This document shows, one piece after another, positions 1 to 9,500 of a DNA stretch of 64,000 bases. The notes under the pieces were generated by a model that ran no database searches, was not told where the DNA came from, and saw nothing but the letters and a program-made list of their open reading frames with translations. The translations under genes were made by a program, and so were the position numbers. Numbering within the stretch: the first letter of the stretch is position 1; each line of letters opens with the position of its first letter. Source of the DNA: Burkholderia plantarii (GTDB lineage Bacteria; Pseudomonadota; Gammaproteobacteria; Burkholderiales; Burkholderiaceae). Location: NCBI RefSeq assembly GCF_001411805.1, contig NZ_CP007212.1, positions 1,550,001-1,614,000 on the forward strand. Direction: 5' to 3'.

Positions 1-20
1 CAAGAGGAGGAGGTCGAGGA

Positions 21-548
21 GTGATTGTGTTTATTCGGAAATTCTTTGTGACGTTATTCGCTGTTGGATTGCTAATTGCATCGGTGGGGTGTTCAGATTC
101 AAACGAGATTAGCCCATCAGATGTGAGCGGCTACAACTATACCGATTACTACATTGCAGGATTTAGTGTCAGCAACGAAGGTCAGGAGCTTTCGGCCGGT
201 GGGCCAAACATCTTTCCGAAAGAGCGAGGAGAGGCACGTTCGGGTGGAGGGGCATCCGTCTGCTGCATCGGCATTCCTGCTCACTGGCGTCCAGGCCTGA
301 AGCTCGTGATCCGCTGGCGGCGGGACACGAAACCCTACGACGACGATCGTAGTGGTGATCAATGGCTTACTGCATCCACTGACGTACCACCGTACGGGCC
401 GCATAACTACGGGTTTTGGGTGCATTTTCTGCCCGATGATCGAATCCGCGTGGAGATACAGGACAAGCCGGAAATGCCAGAGAAACCCGCAGATAACGAT
501 CCGTACATCGTGCAAGGTATGTTGGACCCGGAATTGAATAAGAAATAA
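21..548 (+). CDS. DUF3304 lipoprotein, copy 1 (candidate Tle1 immunity)
   Basis: A 175-residue lipoprotein starting at GTG 21, just behind a purine-rich ribosome site (AGGAGG near 5-12). A hydrophobic signal peptide ends at a Cys in the context SVGC, a weak lipobox. The mature part has the DUF3304 pattern: SGYNYTDYY, then GGPNIFP, GGG..VCCIGIP..WRPG, and HFLP near the C terminus. DUF3304 lipoproteins are typically found beside DUF2235 lipase effectors of type VI secretion, where a periplasm-facing immunity role is likely; that role is inferred here from the effector downstream. It is the first of four tandem paralogues. Its 5' part matches copy 2 (about 133-209) and its 3' part is identical to copy 3 (201-646), so it looks like a recombinant. 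Upstream genes, perhaps a vgrG, lie outside the window. Confidence 0.85.
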   Translation: MIVFIRKFFVTLFAVGLLIASVGCSDSNEISPSDVSGYNYTDYYIAGFSVSNEGQELSAGGPNIFPKERGEARSGGGASVCCIGIPAHWRPGLKLVIRWRRDTKPYDDDRSGDQWLTASTDVPPYGPHNYGFWVHFLPDDRIRVEIQDKPEMPEKPADNDPYIVQGMLDPELNKK

Positions 549-646
549 GGAAAAGATCGAATGAGTGTCATTAGATGGCCCGAACCATTCAACGAGCAAG
601 GGAGTCCGGACGAAGGGGAATCAGTCCGACGGATGAGCGTGTCTGG
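201..646 (+). repeat. 446-bp direct repeat, first copy
   Basis: By eye this stretch is identical, base for base, to 1513-1958 (offset 1312). It covers the last two thirds of DUF3304 copy 1, its stop, and most of the following effector-start remnant. Sequence on both sides diverges sharply. Such exact identity beside divergent flanks suggests recent duplication or gene conversion. Confidence 0.9.
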
Positions 647-704
647 TGGAAGTTGGCACGCGATAGCGAAAAAATTCGAAGTCGCGTCGAGAACAGAATG
701 TTGA
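561..704 (+). pseudogene. Remnant of effector gene 5' end (first copy)
   Basis: A 47-codon reading frame starts 12 bases after lipoprotein copy 1. Its first residues, MSVIRWPEPFNEQG, match the start of the intact DUF2235 effector at 2554 (MTVIRWPEPFNEQG) at 13 of 14 positions, and GEGE/EGE spacing continues for a few residues. After about residue 24 the sequence no longer resembles the effector and the frame stops at 702-704. The best reading is that an immunity-plus-effector unit was duplicated in tandem and the effector was then lost except for its start. It may still be translated, because it keeps the same AAGGAAAAG-type ribosome site. Confidence 0.75.
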
Positions 705-707
705 GAA

Positions 708-1235
708 ATGGTTATGTTTATTCAAAAAAATTTCGTAGCAATATTCGTCGTTGGGTTGTTGTTTGCCTTGGCTGGCTGTTCGGGTAAAAATGAGATTAGT
801 CCATCAGACGTAAGCGGTTACAACTATACCGATTACTACATTGCAGGATTTAGTGTCAGCAACGAAGGTCAGGAGCTTTCGGCCGGTGGGCCAAATATTT
901 TTCCGAGGAGGCCTGGCGAGGAGCGCTCAGGAGGAGGGAAATTCGTTTGTTGCATTGGCATTCCAGAAAAATGGCGGCCTGGCATGAAGCTCATGGTCAA
1001 GTGGCGACGGGACACGCACCCTTACGACGACGATCGTAGCGGTGATCAATGGCTTACCGCGACGACGGAAGTGCCGCCGTATGGACCACGTACTGCGGGG
1101 TTTATCGTGCATTTCCTGCCCGGCGACCGAATCCGCATCCAGATCAGGGATGAGAAAAGAGTGCTACCCAAGATCGACGATCGGGACCCCTACATCGTGC
1201 AGGGTGTGCTGGACACCGAGTTGAATAAGGGGTGA
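708..1235 (+). CDS. DUF3304 lipoprotein, copy 2
   Basis: A 175-residue lipoprotein whose ATG lies 3 bases past the effector remnant stop. A signal peptide ends at a good lipobox, LAGC. The mature domain has SGYNYTDYY, GGPNIFP, GGG.FVCCIGIP..WRPGMKL and IVHFLPGDRIRI, the DUF3304 layout. Residues shortly after the Cys to GGPNI are encoded by DNA identical to copy 1, while the rest differs clearly. A run of seven A residues lies in the signal-peptide codons (about 723-729). Likely outer-membrane-anchored immunity or accessory protein for the lipase effector; the function is inferred from family and context. Confidence 0.85.
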   Translation: MVMFIQKNFVAIFVVGLLFALAGCSGKNEISPSDVSGYNYTDYYIAGFSVSNEGQELSAGGPNIFPRRPGEERSGGGKFVCCIGIPEKWRPGMKLMVKWRRDTHPYDDDRSGDQWLTATTEVPPYGPRTAGFIVHFLPGDRIRIQIRDEKRVLPKIDDRDPYIVQGVLDTELNKG

Positions 1236-1326
1236 GGATATGGCGCGATTGGCGCAGTCCGTTGGTCTGAGTAATTTAATGAGTAAGGTTATTAAAAAAA
1301 AATCGGAGAAAATCCAAAGTCCGAAG

Positions 1327-1860
1327 ATGGGGGTAATTGTGTTCGCCAAAAAGTGTTTCACTGTGCTATTCGTGGGTTTACTATTTTTTATATTGACGGC
1401 TTGTTCGGATCAGGACGAGAGCAGTCCGTCCAGTGTGAGCGGCTACAACTACACAGACTATTACATTGATCAATTTCTTATCGGAAATGAGGGCCGGGAA
1501 TTCCTGGCGGGCGGGCCAAACATCTTTCCGAAAGAGCGAGGAGAGGCACGTTCGGGTGGAGGGGCATCCGTCTGCTGCATCGGCATTCCTGCTCACTGGC
1601 GTCCAGGCCTGAAGCTCGTGATCCGCTGGCGGCGGGACACGAAACCCTACGACGACGATCGTAGTGGTGATCAATGGCTTACTGCATCCACTGACGTACC
1701 ACCGTACGGGCCGCATAACTACGGGTTTTGGGTGCATTTTCTGCCCGATGATCGAATCCGCGTGGAGATACAGGACAAGCCGGAAATGCCAGAGAAACCC
1801 GCAGATAACGATCCGTACATCGTGCAAGGTATGTTGGACCCGGAATTGAATAAGAAATAA
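1327..1860 (+). CDS. DUF3304 lipoprotein, copy 3
   Basis: The frame is open from ATG 1240, but the first 29 codons encode a Lys-rich, non-signal sequence containing nine consecutive A bases (1294-1302). I place the start at ATG 1327, which gives a 177-residue protein with a signal peptide ending at lipobox LTAC like its paralogues. The mature part has SGYNYTDYY, then GGPNIFP and the VCCIGIP..WRPG core. From the GGPNI codons onward the DNA is identical to copy 1. The short spacer from copy 2 (1236-1326) holds no recognisable effector remnant. Predicted immunity or accessory lipoprotein, as for the other copies. Confidence 0.82.
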   Translation: MGVIVFAKKCFTVLFVGLLFFILTACSDQDESSPSSVSGYNYTDYYIDQFLIGNEGREFLAGGPNIFPKERGEARSGGGASVCCIGIPAHWRPGLKLVIRWRRDTKPYDDDRSGDQWLTASTDVPPYGPHNYGFWVHFLPDDRIRVEIQDKPEMPEKPADNDPYIVQGMLDPELNKK

Positions 1861-1958
1861 GGAAAAGATCGAATGAGTGTCATTAGATGGCCCGAACCAT
1901 TCAACGAGCAAGGGAGTCCGGACGAAGGGGAATCAGTCCGACGGATGAGCGTGTCTGG
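1513..1958 (+). repeat. 446-bp direct repeat, second copy
   Basis: Second copy of the identical 446-bp block (partner 201-646). It covers the 3' part of DUF3304 copy 3 and the start of the second effector remnant. Recombination between the two copies would delete or amplify a 1312-bp unit containing one lipoprotein gene and one remnant plus copy 2. Confidence 0.9.
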
Positions 1959-2016
1959 CGGAGGTTGGCGCGCGATATCGAAAAAATTCGAAGCCGCGTC
2001 GAGAACAGGATGTTAA
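1873..2016 (+). pseudogene. Remnant of effector gene 5' end (second copy)
   Basis: A second 47-codon frame begins 12 bases after lipoprotein copy 3 and ends 3 bases before copy 4. It starts with the same MSVIRWPEPFNEQG as the first remnant and the same resemblance to the intact effector start at 2554. The first 86 bases are identical to the remnant at 561; the rest differs by scattered substitutions that keep the frame open to the same length. Retention of an open frame in both copies is notable for sequence that looks like debris. Confidence 0.75.
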
Positions 2017-2019
2017 GAA

Positions 2020-2541
2020 ATGGTTATGTCTATTAGAAATGATTTCGTAGCGCTATTCGTCGTTGGGTTGTTGTTTGCCTTGGCTGGATGTCCGGGTAAA
2101 AATGAGATTAACCCGTCAAATGTAAGTGGCTACAACTATACCGGATACTACATCGGGGGATTTCGTATCGGCAATGAAGGTCAAGAGATTTCGGCCGGTG
2201 GGCCAAACGTTTTCCCGAAAGAGCCTGGTGAGGAGCGCTCAGGAGGAGGGAAATACGTTTGTTGTATTGGTATTCCAGAAAAATGGCGATCCGGCATGAA
2301 GCTGGTGGTCAAGTGGAATGTCGACAAGATACTGGACGGTAAGCATCTTGGTACCTGGTATACGGCGACGACGAAGGTGCCACCGTATGGGCCACGTACG
2401 GCGGGGTTTATCGTGCATTTTCTGCCTGGCGACCGGATTCGCATCCAGATCAGGGACGAGAAAGGGGTGCTCCCAACAATAGATGATAAGGATCCCTATA
2501 TCGTGCAAGGTGTGCTGGACCCTGAATTGAATAAAGAATAA
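2020..2541 (+). CDS. DUF3304 lipoprotein, copy 4 (adjacent to effector)
   Basis: A 173-residue lipoprotein with signal peptide and lipobox LAGC. The mature sequence keeps SGYNYTGYY, GGPNVFP, GGGKYVCCIGIP..WRSG and IVHFLPGDRIRI. It differs from the other three where they read RRDT.PYDDDRSGDQW; here that stretch is NVDKILDGKHLGTW. This copy directly precedes the intact effector gene, 12 bases away, so it is the best candidate for the cognate immunity protein. A strong ribosome site (AAGGAGAAGG) for the effector follows its stop codon. Confidence 0.85.
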   Translation: MVMSIRNDFVALFVVGLLFALAGCPGKNEINPSNVSGYNYTGYYIGGFRIGNEGQEISAGGPNVFPKEPGEERSGGGKYVCCIGIPEKWRSGMKLVVKWNVDKILDGKHLGTWYTATTKVPPYGPRTAGFIVHFLPGDRIRIQIRDEKGVLPTIDDKDPYIVQGVLDPELNKE

Positions 2542-2553
2542 GGAGAAGGCACG

Positions 2554-4914
2554 ATGACCGTAATCCGTTGGCCTGAACCGTTCAACGAGCAAGGACGTCT
2601 TGCCGAAGGGGAAACTGCCCGGTTGTTTGGCCACAGTACACTGGCAGAGGCACCCCCGGGGTGCCCGCAGACACTGCACGTCAATCTGTTCTTCGATGGG
2701 ACAAATAACAACAAGGAATGGGATTCTAAAGATGAGAAAAGACCCACGCATAGCAACGTCGCACGATTGTTCAACGCCTGCAGTGACAAACCCCAAGCCG
2801 GGGAGTATCGATTTTACGTGGCAGGCGTTGGTACTCCGTTTCCTGAAATCGGTGAGACTTCATTCTCATCGGAGGGAAAGGCATTCGCTCGCGGTTTCGG
2901 TATGCGTGTGGCGTGGGGATACACCCGCTTACTGAACGCTTTACATGTTGCGATGACGGGAAATCGCTTGCTTGAGAATCCAGATGCTCGCGCTCTTTGT
3001 CTATTGATCGACAGGGATATGATTGAGTCGAGCGGAACGATGACTCGGTTTGCTGAAAGCGTGTCTAAGACTCTCCCAGTGACCGAGGCGATTGTAACCT
3101 ACGGATACAAGTCTCAGGCGAAGCTGGCGCGTCTCCACGGAGAACTGACCGCGCTTCAAAAGAAACACAGCGGGCCGGGCGGCCAACTCAATCGTTCGAT
3201 CAAGAAAGTATGGGTGAACGTTTTTGGGTTCTCGCGCGGAGCGGCGAGCGCGCGTGTATTCGTCAACCGCCTCATCAACACTTGGGCACCCTATGGAATG
3301 ATTGCCGGCTCGATTCCGTACGAAATCAATTTTCTAGGTATTTTCGACACGGTGGCGTCGGTCGGGTTGCCGGATACCGTTACTGCGGCGATCAATTTGT
3401 CGGATTTTGACGGACACTGGGCATGGACGGGAAACGGCGCCCTCAACATCCCGGCATCGGTCAAGAAATGTGTGCATTTCTTCTCGATCCACGAGCAGCG
3501 GATGAGTTTTCCGCTCGATTCCATTCGAGAGAAGCAAGCCTATCCGGTCAGCGCGCCGCGCAGGATTGAAGTTGCCTACCCGGGGGTGCATTCGGATGTG
3601 GGAGGAGGTTATGCGTTCAACGACGAGGGCAAATCGCGGGACGGCGACGGTAGCAAGCTTAGTCAGATCGCCTTGCACAACATGTATATCGAGGCGCTTA
3701 AAGCAGGCGTGCCGCTATTAGTCAAAGCCGGAAAGACTCCACTTCCGCAGGTAGTGGAAGAAGATTTTCGGATCTCATCGAGCGTCATCCGCGCCTTCAA
3801 CGACTGGCTCTCCACCGTCAATCAACAACCCCTCGACAGTGTCGAATCGGCACTTCGCATCGGCATGGCGCAGTCGCTCGCGTGGCGTACCTTGCGCGCG
3901 GATTATGGCAATCCGCAAGCCTATATCACTTCGCAGGAATTCTTCCGACGCGCGCCCGAAAACGAGGTCACGCCGTACGGACTGGAAATACGAATCGCGA
4001 GCAAGGCCACATCGGCATCGCGGCTTGACGACTTGAAGCGCGAGAAGCAGCAGCTCGAAAAACAAAAGGCGGCCTTTGATACAGCGGCGCTCAGCGTGCT
4101 TGCCATTCCGATCCTCGCGAATCCGTTCAGGAAAAAGGCTGCCGAACTTGCCAGGCAACTCACGAAAAAAGAGGCCGACATCTTGGCGGCGGCAGCGGGG
4201 AAAGCTCCGCGTCCTGGCGAGGGCACGACAGACATGACGACCAATGACAAGACCGACCTTCTGGAAGCCGCGGAGGAGTTCCGGCTGTTGCTGGCATACC
4301 TGTATCCCGATCAGCGATGGCGCTGGCAGGTGTACTGGGCACTTCCACCGGCAGACTCAGTGGAGCTGACGGCCGGGTCGATCGGACAGGCGGTTCCCCT
4401 GGAGCAAAACGCCAATGCTTATTACCTGACGGTTGACCGGAACAATGTTGCTACGCACCGCAGACAAGGGTCGAAGGTTGCGTGGATGGGGGAGCACGAC
4501 CGGGTGATCATGCTGCTCGGCGCCGTCGCCAGCTATCAGCCCGTGCTGGATTTCGTTCTCGCGCCGAGGCAGGAGATGCTGCCGTTCCTGCTTGAGCACA
4601 CTTCTGACGAAGCAGTGCGAAAGCTGCCTCGCGCCGTGATTCGCTTGCTGGACGACTATGTTCACGATAGCCGCGCGTGGTTCCGCGTGCCCTATTTCCA
4701 CGAATACGCGCCCGGCGGTTACGGTTGGGCGCGGACGGTTTTCGTTGGCAACGACAGGCGCGTTCGCTCGCTCGGTCTGAAAGACAATGCCGCACAGATT
4801 GGCATCGAGCGCGAAAGAGCGGCGGCAGCAGATCGTGGCAGGTATCTTGCCGAGCAGTTCAGGACCTCGCCGCCGCCGGTGAAAGTCGACTTCAGTACTT
4901 TTTCGCGCCTGTGA
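2554..4914 (+). CDS. DUF2235 phospholipase effector (Tle1-like, type VI secretion)
   Basis: A 786-residue protein with a DUF2235 alpha/beta-hydrolase domain. HVNLFFDGTNNN near residue 42 is the usual opening strand and oxyanion region. The nucleophile elbow GFSRG holds Ser227; Asp265 in FDTVASVG and His346 in GVHSDVGGGY complete a plausible triad. Tle1 enzymes of this family cleave membrane phospholipids in rival cells after delivery by the type VI apparatus. The C-terminal half has a Lys/Glu-rich coiled stretch (about 490-505), a short hydrophobic segment and another charged helix (to about 550), possibly for membrane approach. Upstream lipoproteins probably protect the producer; the PAAR gene 24 bases downstream probably supplies the delivery tip. 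Catalytic assignment of Asp265 rests on family knowledge, not structure. Confidence 0.9.
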   Translation: MTVIRWPEPFNEQGRLAEGETARLFGHSTLAEAPPGCPQTLHVNLFFDGTNNNKEWDSKDEKRPTHSNVARLFNACSDKPQAGEYRFYVAGVGTPFPEIGETSFSSEGKAFARGFGMRVAWGYTRLLNALHVAMTGNRLLENPDARALCLLIDRDMIESSGTMTRFAESVSKTLPVTEAIVTYGYKSQAKLARLHGELTALQKKHSGPGGQLNRSIKKVWVNVFGFSRGAASARVFVNRLINTWAPYGMIAGSIPYEINFLGIFDTVASVGLPDTVTAAINLSDFDGHWAWTGNGALNIPASVKKCVHFFSIHEQRMSFPLDSIREKQAYPVSAPRRIEVAYPGVHSDVGGGYAFNDEGKSRDGDGSKLSQIALHNMYIEALKAGVPLLVKAGKTPLPQVVEEDFRISSSVIRAFNDWLSTVNQQPLDSVESALRIGMAQSLAWRTLRADYGNPQAYITSQEFFRRAPENEVTPYGLEIRIASKATSASRLDDLKREKQQLEKQKAAFDTAALSVLAIPILANPFRKKAAELARQLTKKEADILAAAAGKAPRPGEGTTDMTTNDKTDLLEAAEEFRLLLAYLYPDQRWRWQVYWALPPADSVELTAGSIGQAVPLEQNANAYYLTVDRNNVATHRRQGSKVAWMGEHDRVIMLLGAVASYQPVLDFVLAPRQEMLPFLLEHTSDEAVRKLPRAVIRLLDDYVHDSRAWFRVPYFHEYAPGGYGWARTVFVGNDRRVRSLGLKDNAAQIGIERERAAAADRGRYLAEQFRTSPPPVKVDFSTFSRL

Positions 4915-4938
4915 GCGTGCCATCCTGCGAGTAGCACC

Positions 4939-5220
4939 ATGTCAATCAGCATTGCAGTCGTCGGGGACGCAACCGACCACGGCGGCCGGATCATTACCGG
5001 CTCGGATACGCACAAGATTGGCGGCAAGAAAATAGCCCGTCTGCATGATCTTGTCGATTGTCCAAAGACCTATCCGGACGGACGTCCGCACGGCATCAAC
5101 AAGATTATCGAAGCGCATCCGACACTCCGCGTCGGTGGGCGCCACGTGGCATTACACGGCCATCGCACCGAATGTGGTTGCTCGCTGATCGCCGGGTCAA
5201 CGGCCAAGGTGGGGCGCTAG
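4939..5220 (+). CDS. PAAR-domain spike-tip protein
   Basis: A 93-residue protein of the compact PAAR type: an N-terminal DATDHGG, repeated Gly turns, ALHGHRTECGCSLIAGS near the C terminus, and His/Cys residues suited to metal binding at the cone tip. PAAR proteins cap the VgrG spike and carry effectors. No extension domain is present, so this is a bare tip that would recruit the DUF2235 effector non-covalently. Its stop is 2 bases from the following tssL start, so the genes are very probably co-transcribed. Confidence 0.9.
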   Translation: MSISIAVVGDATDHGGRIITGSDTHKIGGKKIARLHDLVDCPKTYPDGRPHGINKIIEAHPTLRVGGRHVALHGHRTECGCSLIAGSTAKVGR

Positions 5221-5222
5221 TC

Positions 5223-6542
5223 ATGTCGACACCAAGGAAATCCAGCCTGCCGGCTGGTGTCGCGGATGTTTCGCCGGACGGAGAGGAAACGCTGCGCGAG
5301 GCGCTGAACCGGAAAGACGATCCGCCCGTCACCCAGAATATTGCGCCTCCCGAAGTTTTCGAGCAGCGTCTGGCCAAGGTAAAGGCCTTACCGAACCCGT
5401 TGCTGGAGGCATCGCGCGTCTTGCTGCGTGCGCAGGCCGACATGCCGGAAGGGCTCGAGTCAAAAGATGCAATCGTGTTGTTGCGCAAGCTTCTCATGGA
5501 GGAAGTCCGCGTATTCGAAAAGCTCTGCGAACAGGCAAATATCCGTCGCGATCACATGATCGGCGCGAGCTACTGCCTATGCACGGCACTGGACGAAGCC
5601 GCGACGCAAACCGCATGGGGCAGGGAGGGATCATCGGCGATCGAATGGATCCAGGGCGGGCTTGCGATCACTTTCCACGGAGACCTCAAGGGTGGCGACA
5701 AGGTCTACCTGCTGATCGGCCGATTGCTGGAGGATCCTGACGAGCATCGGGACCTGCTGGAAGTGATTTACCGGATTCTCAGCCTCGGTTTCGAAGGCCG
5801 CTACCGAGGCAGCAAGCGCAAGCACGACGCGATTCGTCAGCGGCTCTACAACGTGATTACGTCGCAGCGCGAACCGGTGCCGCTGACGCTGTCACCCCGC
5901 TGGCAATCGACCGCGAAAGGTAAGCGCCTGTCGTTCACCGATTTCCCGGTATGGATCAGCGTCACCGTCCTGTCGGTGATCCTGCTCGGACTGTTCGGAT
6001 GGTTCAAGTACGAACTGTTCAGTCGCAGCGCGGACGTTCAGAGGCAGATTGCCGACCTCGCCCGCATGACGACACCGCCTGCGCCGCGTCCCGCGCCGCC
6101 ACCCGCATCACAGTCACAACTACACCTCAAGCCGTTGCTAAAGAACGAAATCGCCGCCGGCACCGTCAGTGTCACCGAAGACGCCCGCCACAGCGTCGTC
6201 ACGTTCCGCGGCGACACAATGTTCAAGCCCGGCGGCACTTCGGTTCAGGCATCGATGAATCCGCTGATTGCGAAGATCGCCGGAGAGATCGTCAAGGTGC
6301 CGGGCAAGGTAACGATCATCGGCTACACCGACAGCGTGCCGATTCGCAGCCGGCATTTCGCGTCAAATCAAGCACTGTCGGAAGAGCGTGCCACCCAGGT
6401 CATGCAGATGCTGCAAGCCGCCGGGGTACCGGCGAACCGGCTCGAAGCCGTCGGCAAGGGCGAGGCTGATCCGGTCGGCGACAACCGCACGGCGCAAGGC
6501 CGTGCGCAAAACCGGCGCGTCGCGATCGACGTCGCGCGCTAA
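5223..6542 (+). CDS. tssL: TssL (DotU/IcmH family) with C-terminal OmpA domain
   Basis: A 439-residue protein. I chose ATG 5223, right after the PAAR stop, rather than the longer open frame. The N-terminal DotU domain has NPLLEASRVLLRAQADMP and SYCLCTALDEAA. A single membrane helix follows (about 241-262, WISVTVLSVILLGLFGWF). A Pro-rich linker leads to an OmpA peptidoglycan-binding domain with IIGYTDSVPI and GRAQNRRVAID at the C terminus. TssL anchors the type VI membrane complex in the inner membrane with TssM; the OmpA tail ties it to the cell wall. It is the first of two TssL-like genes flanking tssM. Confidence 0.93.
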   Translation: MSTPRKSSLPAGVADVSPDGEETLREALNRKDDPPVTQNIAPPEVFEQRLAKVKALPNPLLEASRVLLRAQADMPEGLESKDAIVLLRKLLMEEVRVFEKLCEQANIRRDHMIGASYCLCTALDEAATQTAWGREGSSAIEWIQGGLAITFHGDLKGGDKVYLLIGRLLEDPDEHRDLLEVIYRILSLGFEGRYRGSKRKHDAIRQRLYNVITSQREPVPLTLSPRWQSTAKGKRLSFTDFPVWISVTVLSVILLGLFGWFKYELFSRSADVQRQIADLARMTTPPAPRPAPPPASQSQLHLKPLLKNEIAAGTVSVTEDARHSVVTFRGDTMFKPGGTSVQASMNPLIAKIAGEIVKVPGKVTIIGYTDSVPIRSRHFASNQALSEERATQVMQMLQAAGVPANRLEAVGKGEADPVGDNRTAQGRAQNRRVAIDVAR

Positions 6543-6567
6543 GCCAGATCCGTTTCCGGAATACCAC

Positions 6568-9500
6568 ATGAAGAAGTTCCAGTTCCTGTCGTTTCTGGCT
6601 TCGCGCCAGTTCCTCGTGCTCCTCGCACTGATCGTCGTCGCACTGGTGATCTGGTTCGTCGGGCCGACGTTCGCGTTCGGCGGGCTCAAGCCGCTCGCCG
6701 GTGTCGGTATGCGCGTGCTGCTGATCGCGTTGTTGCTCGCCGGCGTGTTGCTCTGGCTCGCGGGCTGGTCGACGAGCGTCGTGTTCGTTGCGTTGCTCTG
6801 CTTGCTGATCTGGTATGCGGCGCCGCTGCTGTCGTTCGACCATACGGCACCGCTCGAGCCGGTGTCGACCCGACTCATGGCGATCGCCCTGGTCGTGGCC
6901 GTTTTCGTCCTTTTCTGGATCGTCCGCCTGTGGCAAAAAATGCGCGAAGACGATGCGTTCCTGAAGAAGATGCTGCGCATGGATCGCCGCAAGGACGAAT
7001 CGCCCGCCACGCCACGCCTGCGGAAAATCGAAGGGATCGTGACGAGCGCGCTCGCGCGCCTCAAATTGATGCGTACCGGCGCGCGCGGCCTCGGCAAGCT
7101 GTTCCAGGGCAAGCGCTATTTGTACGAGTTGCCCTGGTACATCACGCTCGGCTCGCAAGGGGCCGGCAAGACCAGCATCCTGATGAACGGCGGATTGGTG
7201 TTCCCCGTTGCCGAACAGATGCAGCGTGCGGCCGGGACGCTCGCCGGTAACGCTGCTTCGGTGGACTGGTGGCTGACCAATGACGCGGTGTTGATCGACA
7301 CGGCCGGCTACTACACGCGCCATGGCACATCGACGGCCGAGGACGTCGGTGCCTCGGCCCCGGAAACGGGTAAGCAAACAACCGGTGTTCCGGGCAAGGA
7401 CGGCGCCGATACCCAGCCGACTGCGAAAGGCGCCGAAGACGAGGCGAAGCGGAATGAGGCATCGCAATCGAAAGCCGCTGCCGCATCGACAACCAGCGGC
7501 CAAGTCATTCCACCCGGTCAAGGCCCGGCTGAACGCCGACAGAAGATCGATCGCGCCGAATGGCTTGGATTTCTGGGCATGTTGCGTCGGCATCGGCCTC
7601 GCGCGCCGATCAACGGTGCATTGCTGACGATCGATCTTGCCACCTTGGCAGGCGCCGACGAACAGGCGCGGGTGACCGAGGCGGCTGTGTTGCGCGCGCG
7701 GCTGGCTGAGTTGAGACAGGAGCTGGGTATTCGTTTCCCCGTCTACGTGATGGTCACGAAGATGGACCGCCTGACGGGTTTCACCGAGTATTTCGGGGCG
7801 TTGACCGCCGAGGGAAGAGCGCAGGCATGGGGCTTTACGCTTCCGTATGGCAAGGAGACGGTTGCGAAGGAAGGCTTGCGCGAGCGCTGCCGCGCGGAGC
7901 TTGCCGAACTCGCGCAGCGGCTTGGCGGTTCGATCGATACGCATCTGCAGGATGAATACGATGCGCACAAGCGCCGCTCGCTCGCGGTGCTGCCCGAGGA
8001 GTTTTCCGCGCTGCTCGGACCGCTGCTCGACCTGATCGACCAGGTGTTCCTCGATTCACGGTACGACGATACCCAGCTCCATTCGACGTTGCGCGGCGTG
8101 TATTTCACGAGCGCGCGGCAGCGGGACAGTGAGATCGTTGTCGAGCGCAGCACGGTCGTTCAACGCCTTCTGTCGACCCAGGGCCGCGCTCCCGTTACGT
8201 CGGCGCGTGCCGAGGGCAACCAGGGCTTCTTCCTGCACGACGTCCTGACCCGCGTCGTGTTTCCGGAAGCGCATCTGGTGAGTCCCAACCTGCGTTGGGA
8301 ATATCGCTACCGGCTCTTGCGCCTGATCGGCCACGCATTGGCGCTACTGTTGTTCGCGTGGCTGGCGATCGGCTTGCGCGTGAGCTTCGGCAACAACAGC
8401 GATTACCTCGACACGATCGGCCGCAAGGTGCAGGCGCTTACGCCCCGCGTCACGACGTTGTACAAGACGCCCAAGCTGCAAGCCGTTCCCGACACGCTGA
8501 CGGAAGCGCGCAATTTGCCGACCTTCTCCGGGCTCGATCTGTCCGATCCGGACAGCGCGTGGCGCTACGGGCTCTACACGCCGGCCGACATTGCAGCCGA
8601 GAGTCGCCACACCTACGACGCGCTCGAAGATCACCTGCTGTTGCCGCAGATCGTGCATCGTCTGGAGGGTGTCATGTCCGGCGCCATCGCCCGCAAGAAT
8701 CCAAAGGCCGCCTACGATGCGCTGCGCGTCTACCTGATGCTGTACGACAAGGCGAAGTTCAATGCCGGTGACGTCAAGGCATGGGTGCTCGACGACTGGG
8801 CGAAGACCGACAGCGCGGCGGTTTTTGGCGGAAGGGCGGCGATGATCGACCATCTGCAACAGCTCTTCTCCGGGGCGCGCGTGGTGCAGTCTCCGCTGAT
8901 CCGCAACGACGCGCTGGTGCAGCAGACACGCGCGTTTCTCGACGGCAGCAACGCCACCGATCGCCTTTATCAGCGCGCAAAGGAGGCCATGCAGAAGGAG
9001 GCGCCCGATGAGTTCACGCTGCTGCGCGCGGTCGGCCCGCAAGCGGGAACGGTATTCACGCGAGCGAGCGATGCGCCCTTGTCGCGCGGCGTGCCGGGGA
9101 TTTTCACGTTCGACGGTTATCGGAATCTGTTCGACAAGCGGCTGACTGAATTCGTGCGGATCGCCCGAGACGACGACGCGTGGGTGATGGGCCGCTCGTA
9201 CCTGGCTGGGGCGTCGAATTCGGCTCAAAAAAAAACGGCTGAAATCGTGAGCGGCGCGACTGGCGCGGACGATGCGTTGACCGATGCGGTTCGCCGCGAA
9301 TACCTGACCGAATACGCGCAGCGATGGGACGCGTTTCTCGACGACATCCGGGCCGTGAGCGGCACGAGTCTCGCGTTCAATCTGAAGGTGCTGCGCAGCT
9401 TCGCGGCGCCGGATTCGCCGCTCGTGCGGCTTGCCCGCGCGGCCATGCATGAGACGACACTCACGCAGTCGATGGCTGCATCGGACGGCCCGCTGCTGCA

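Noticed and set aside
1240..1326. Start of lipoprotein copy 3 at 1240
   Set aside because: It would put 29 Lys-rich residues before the signal peptide and lipobox; all paralogues start right at the signal peptide.
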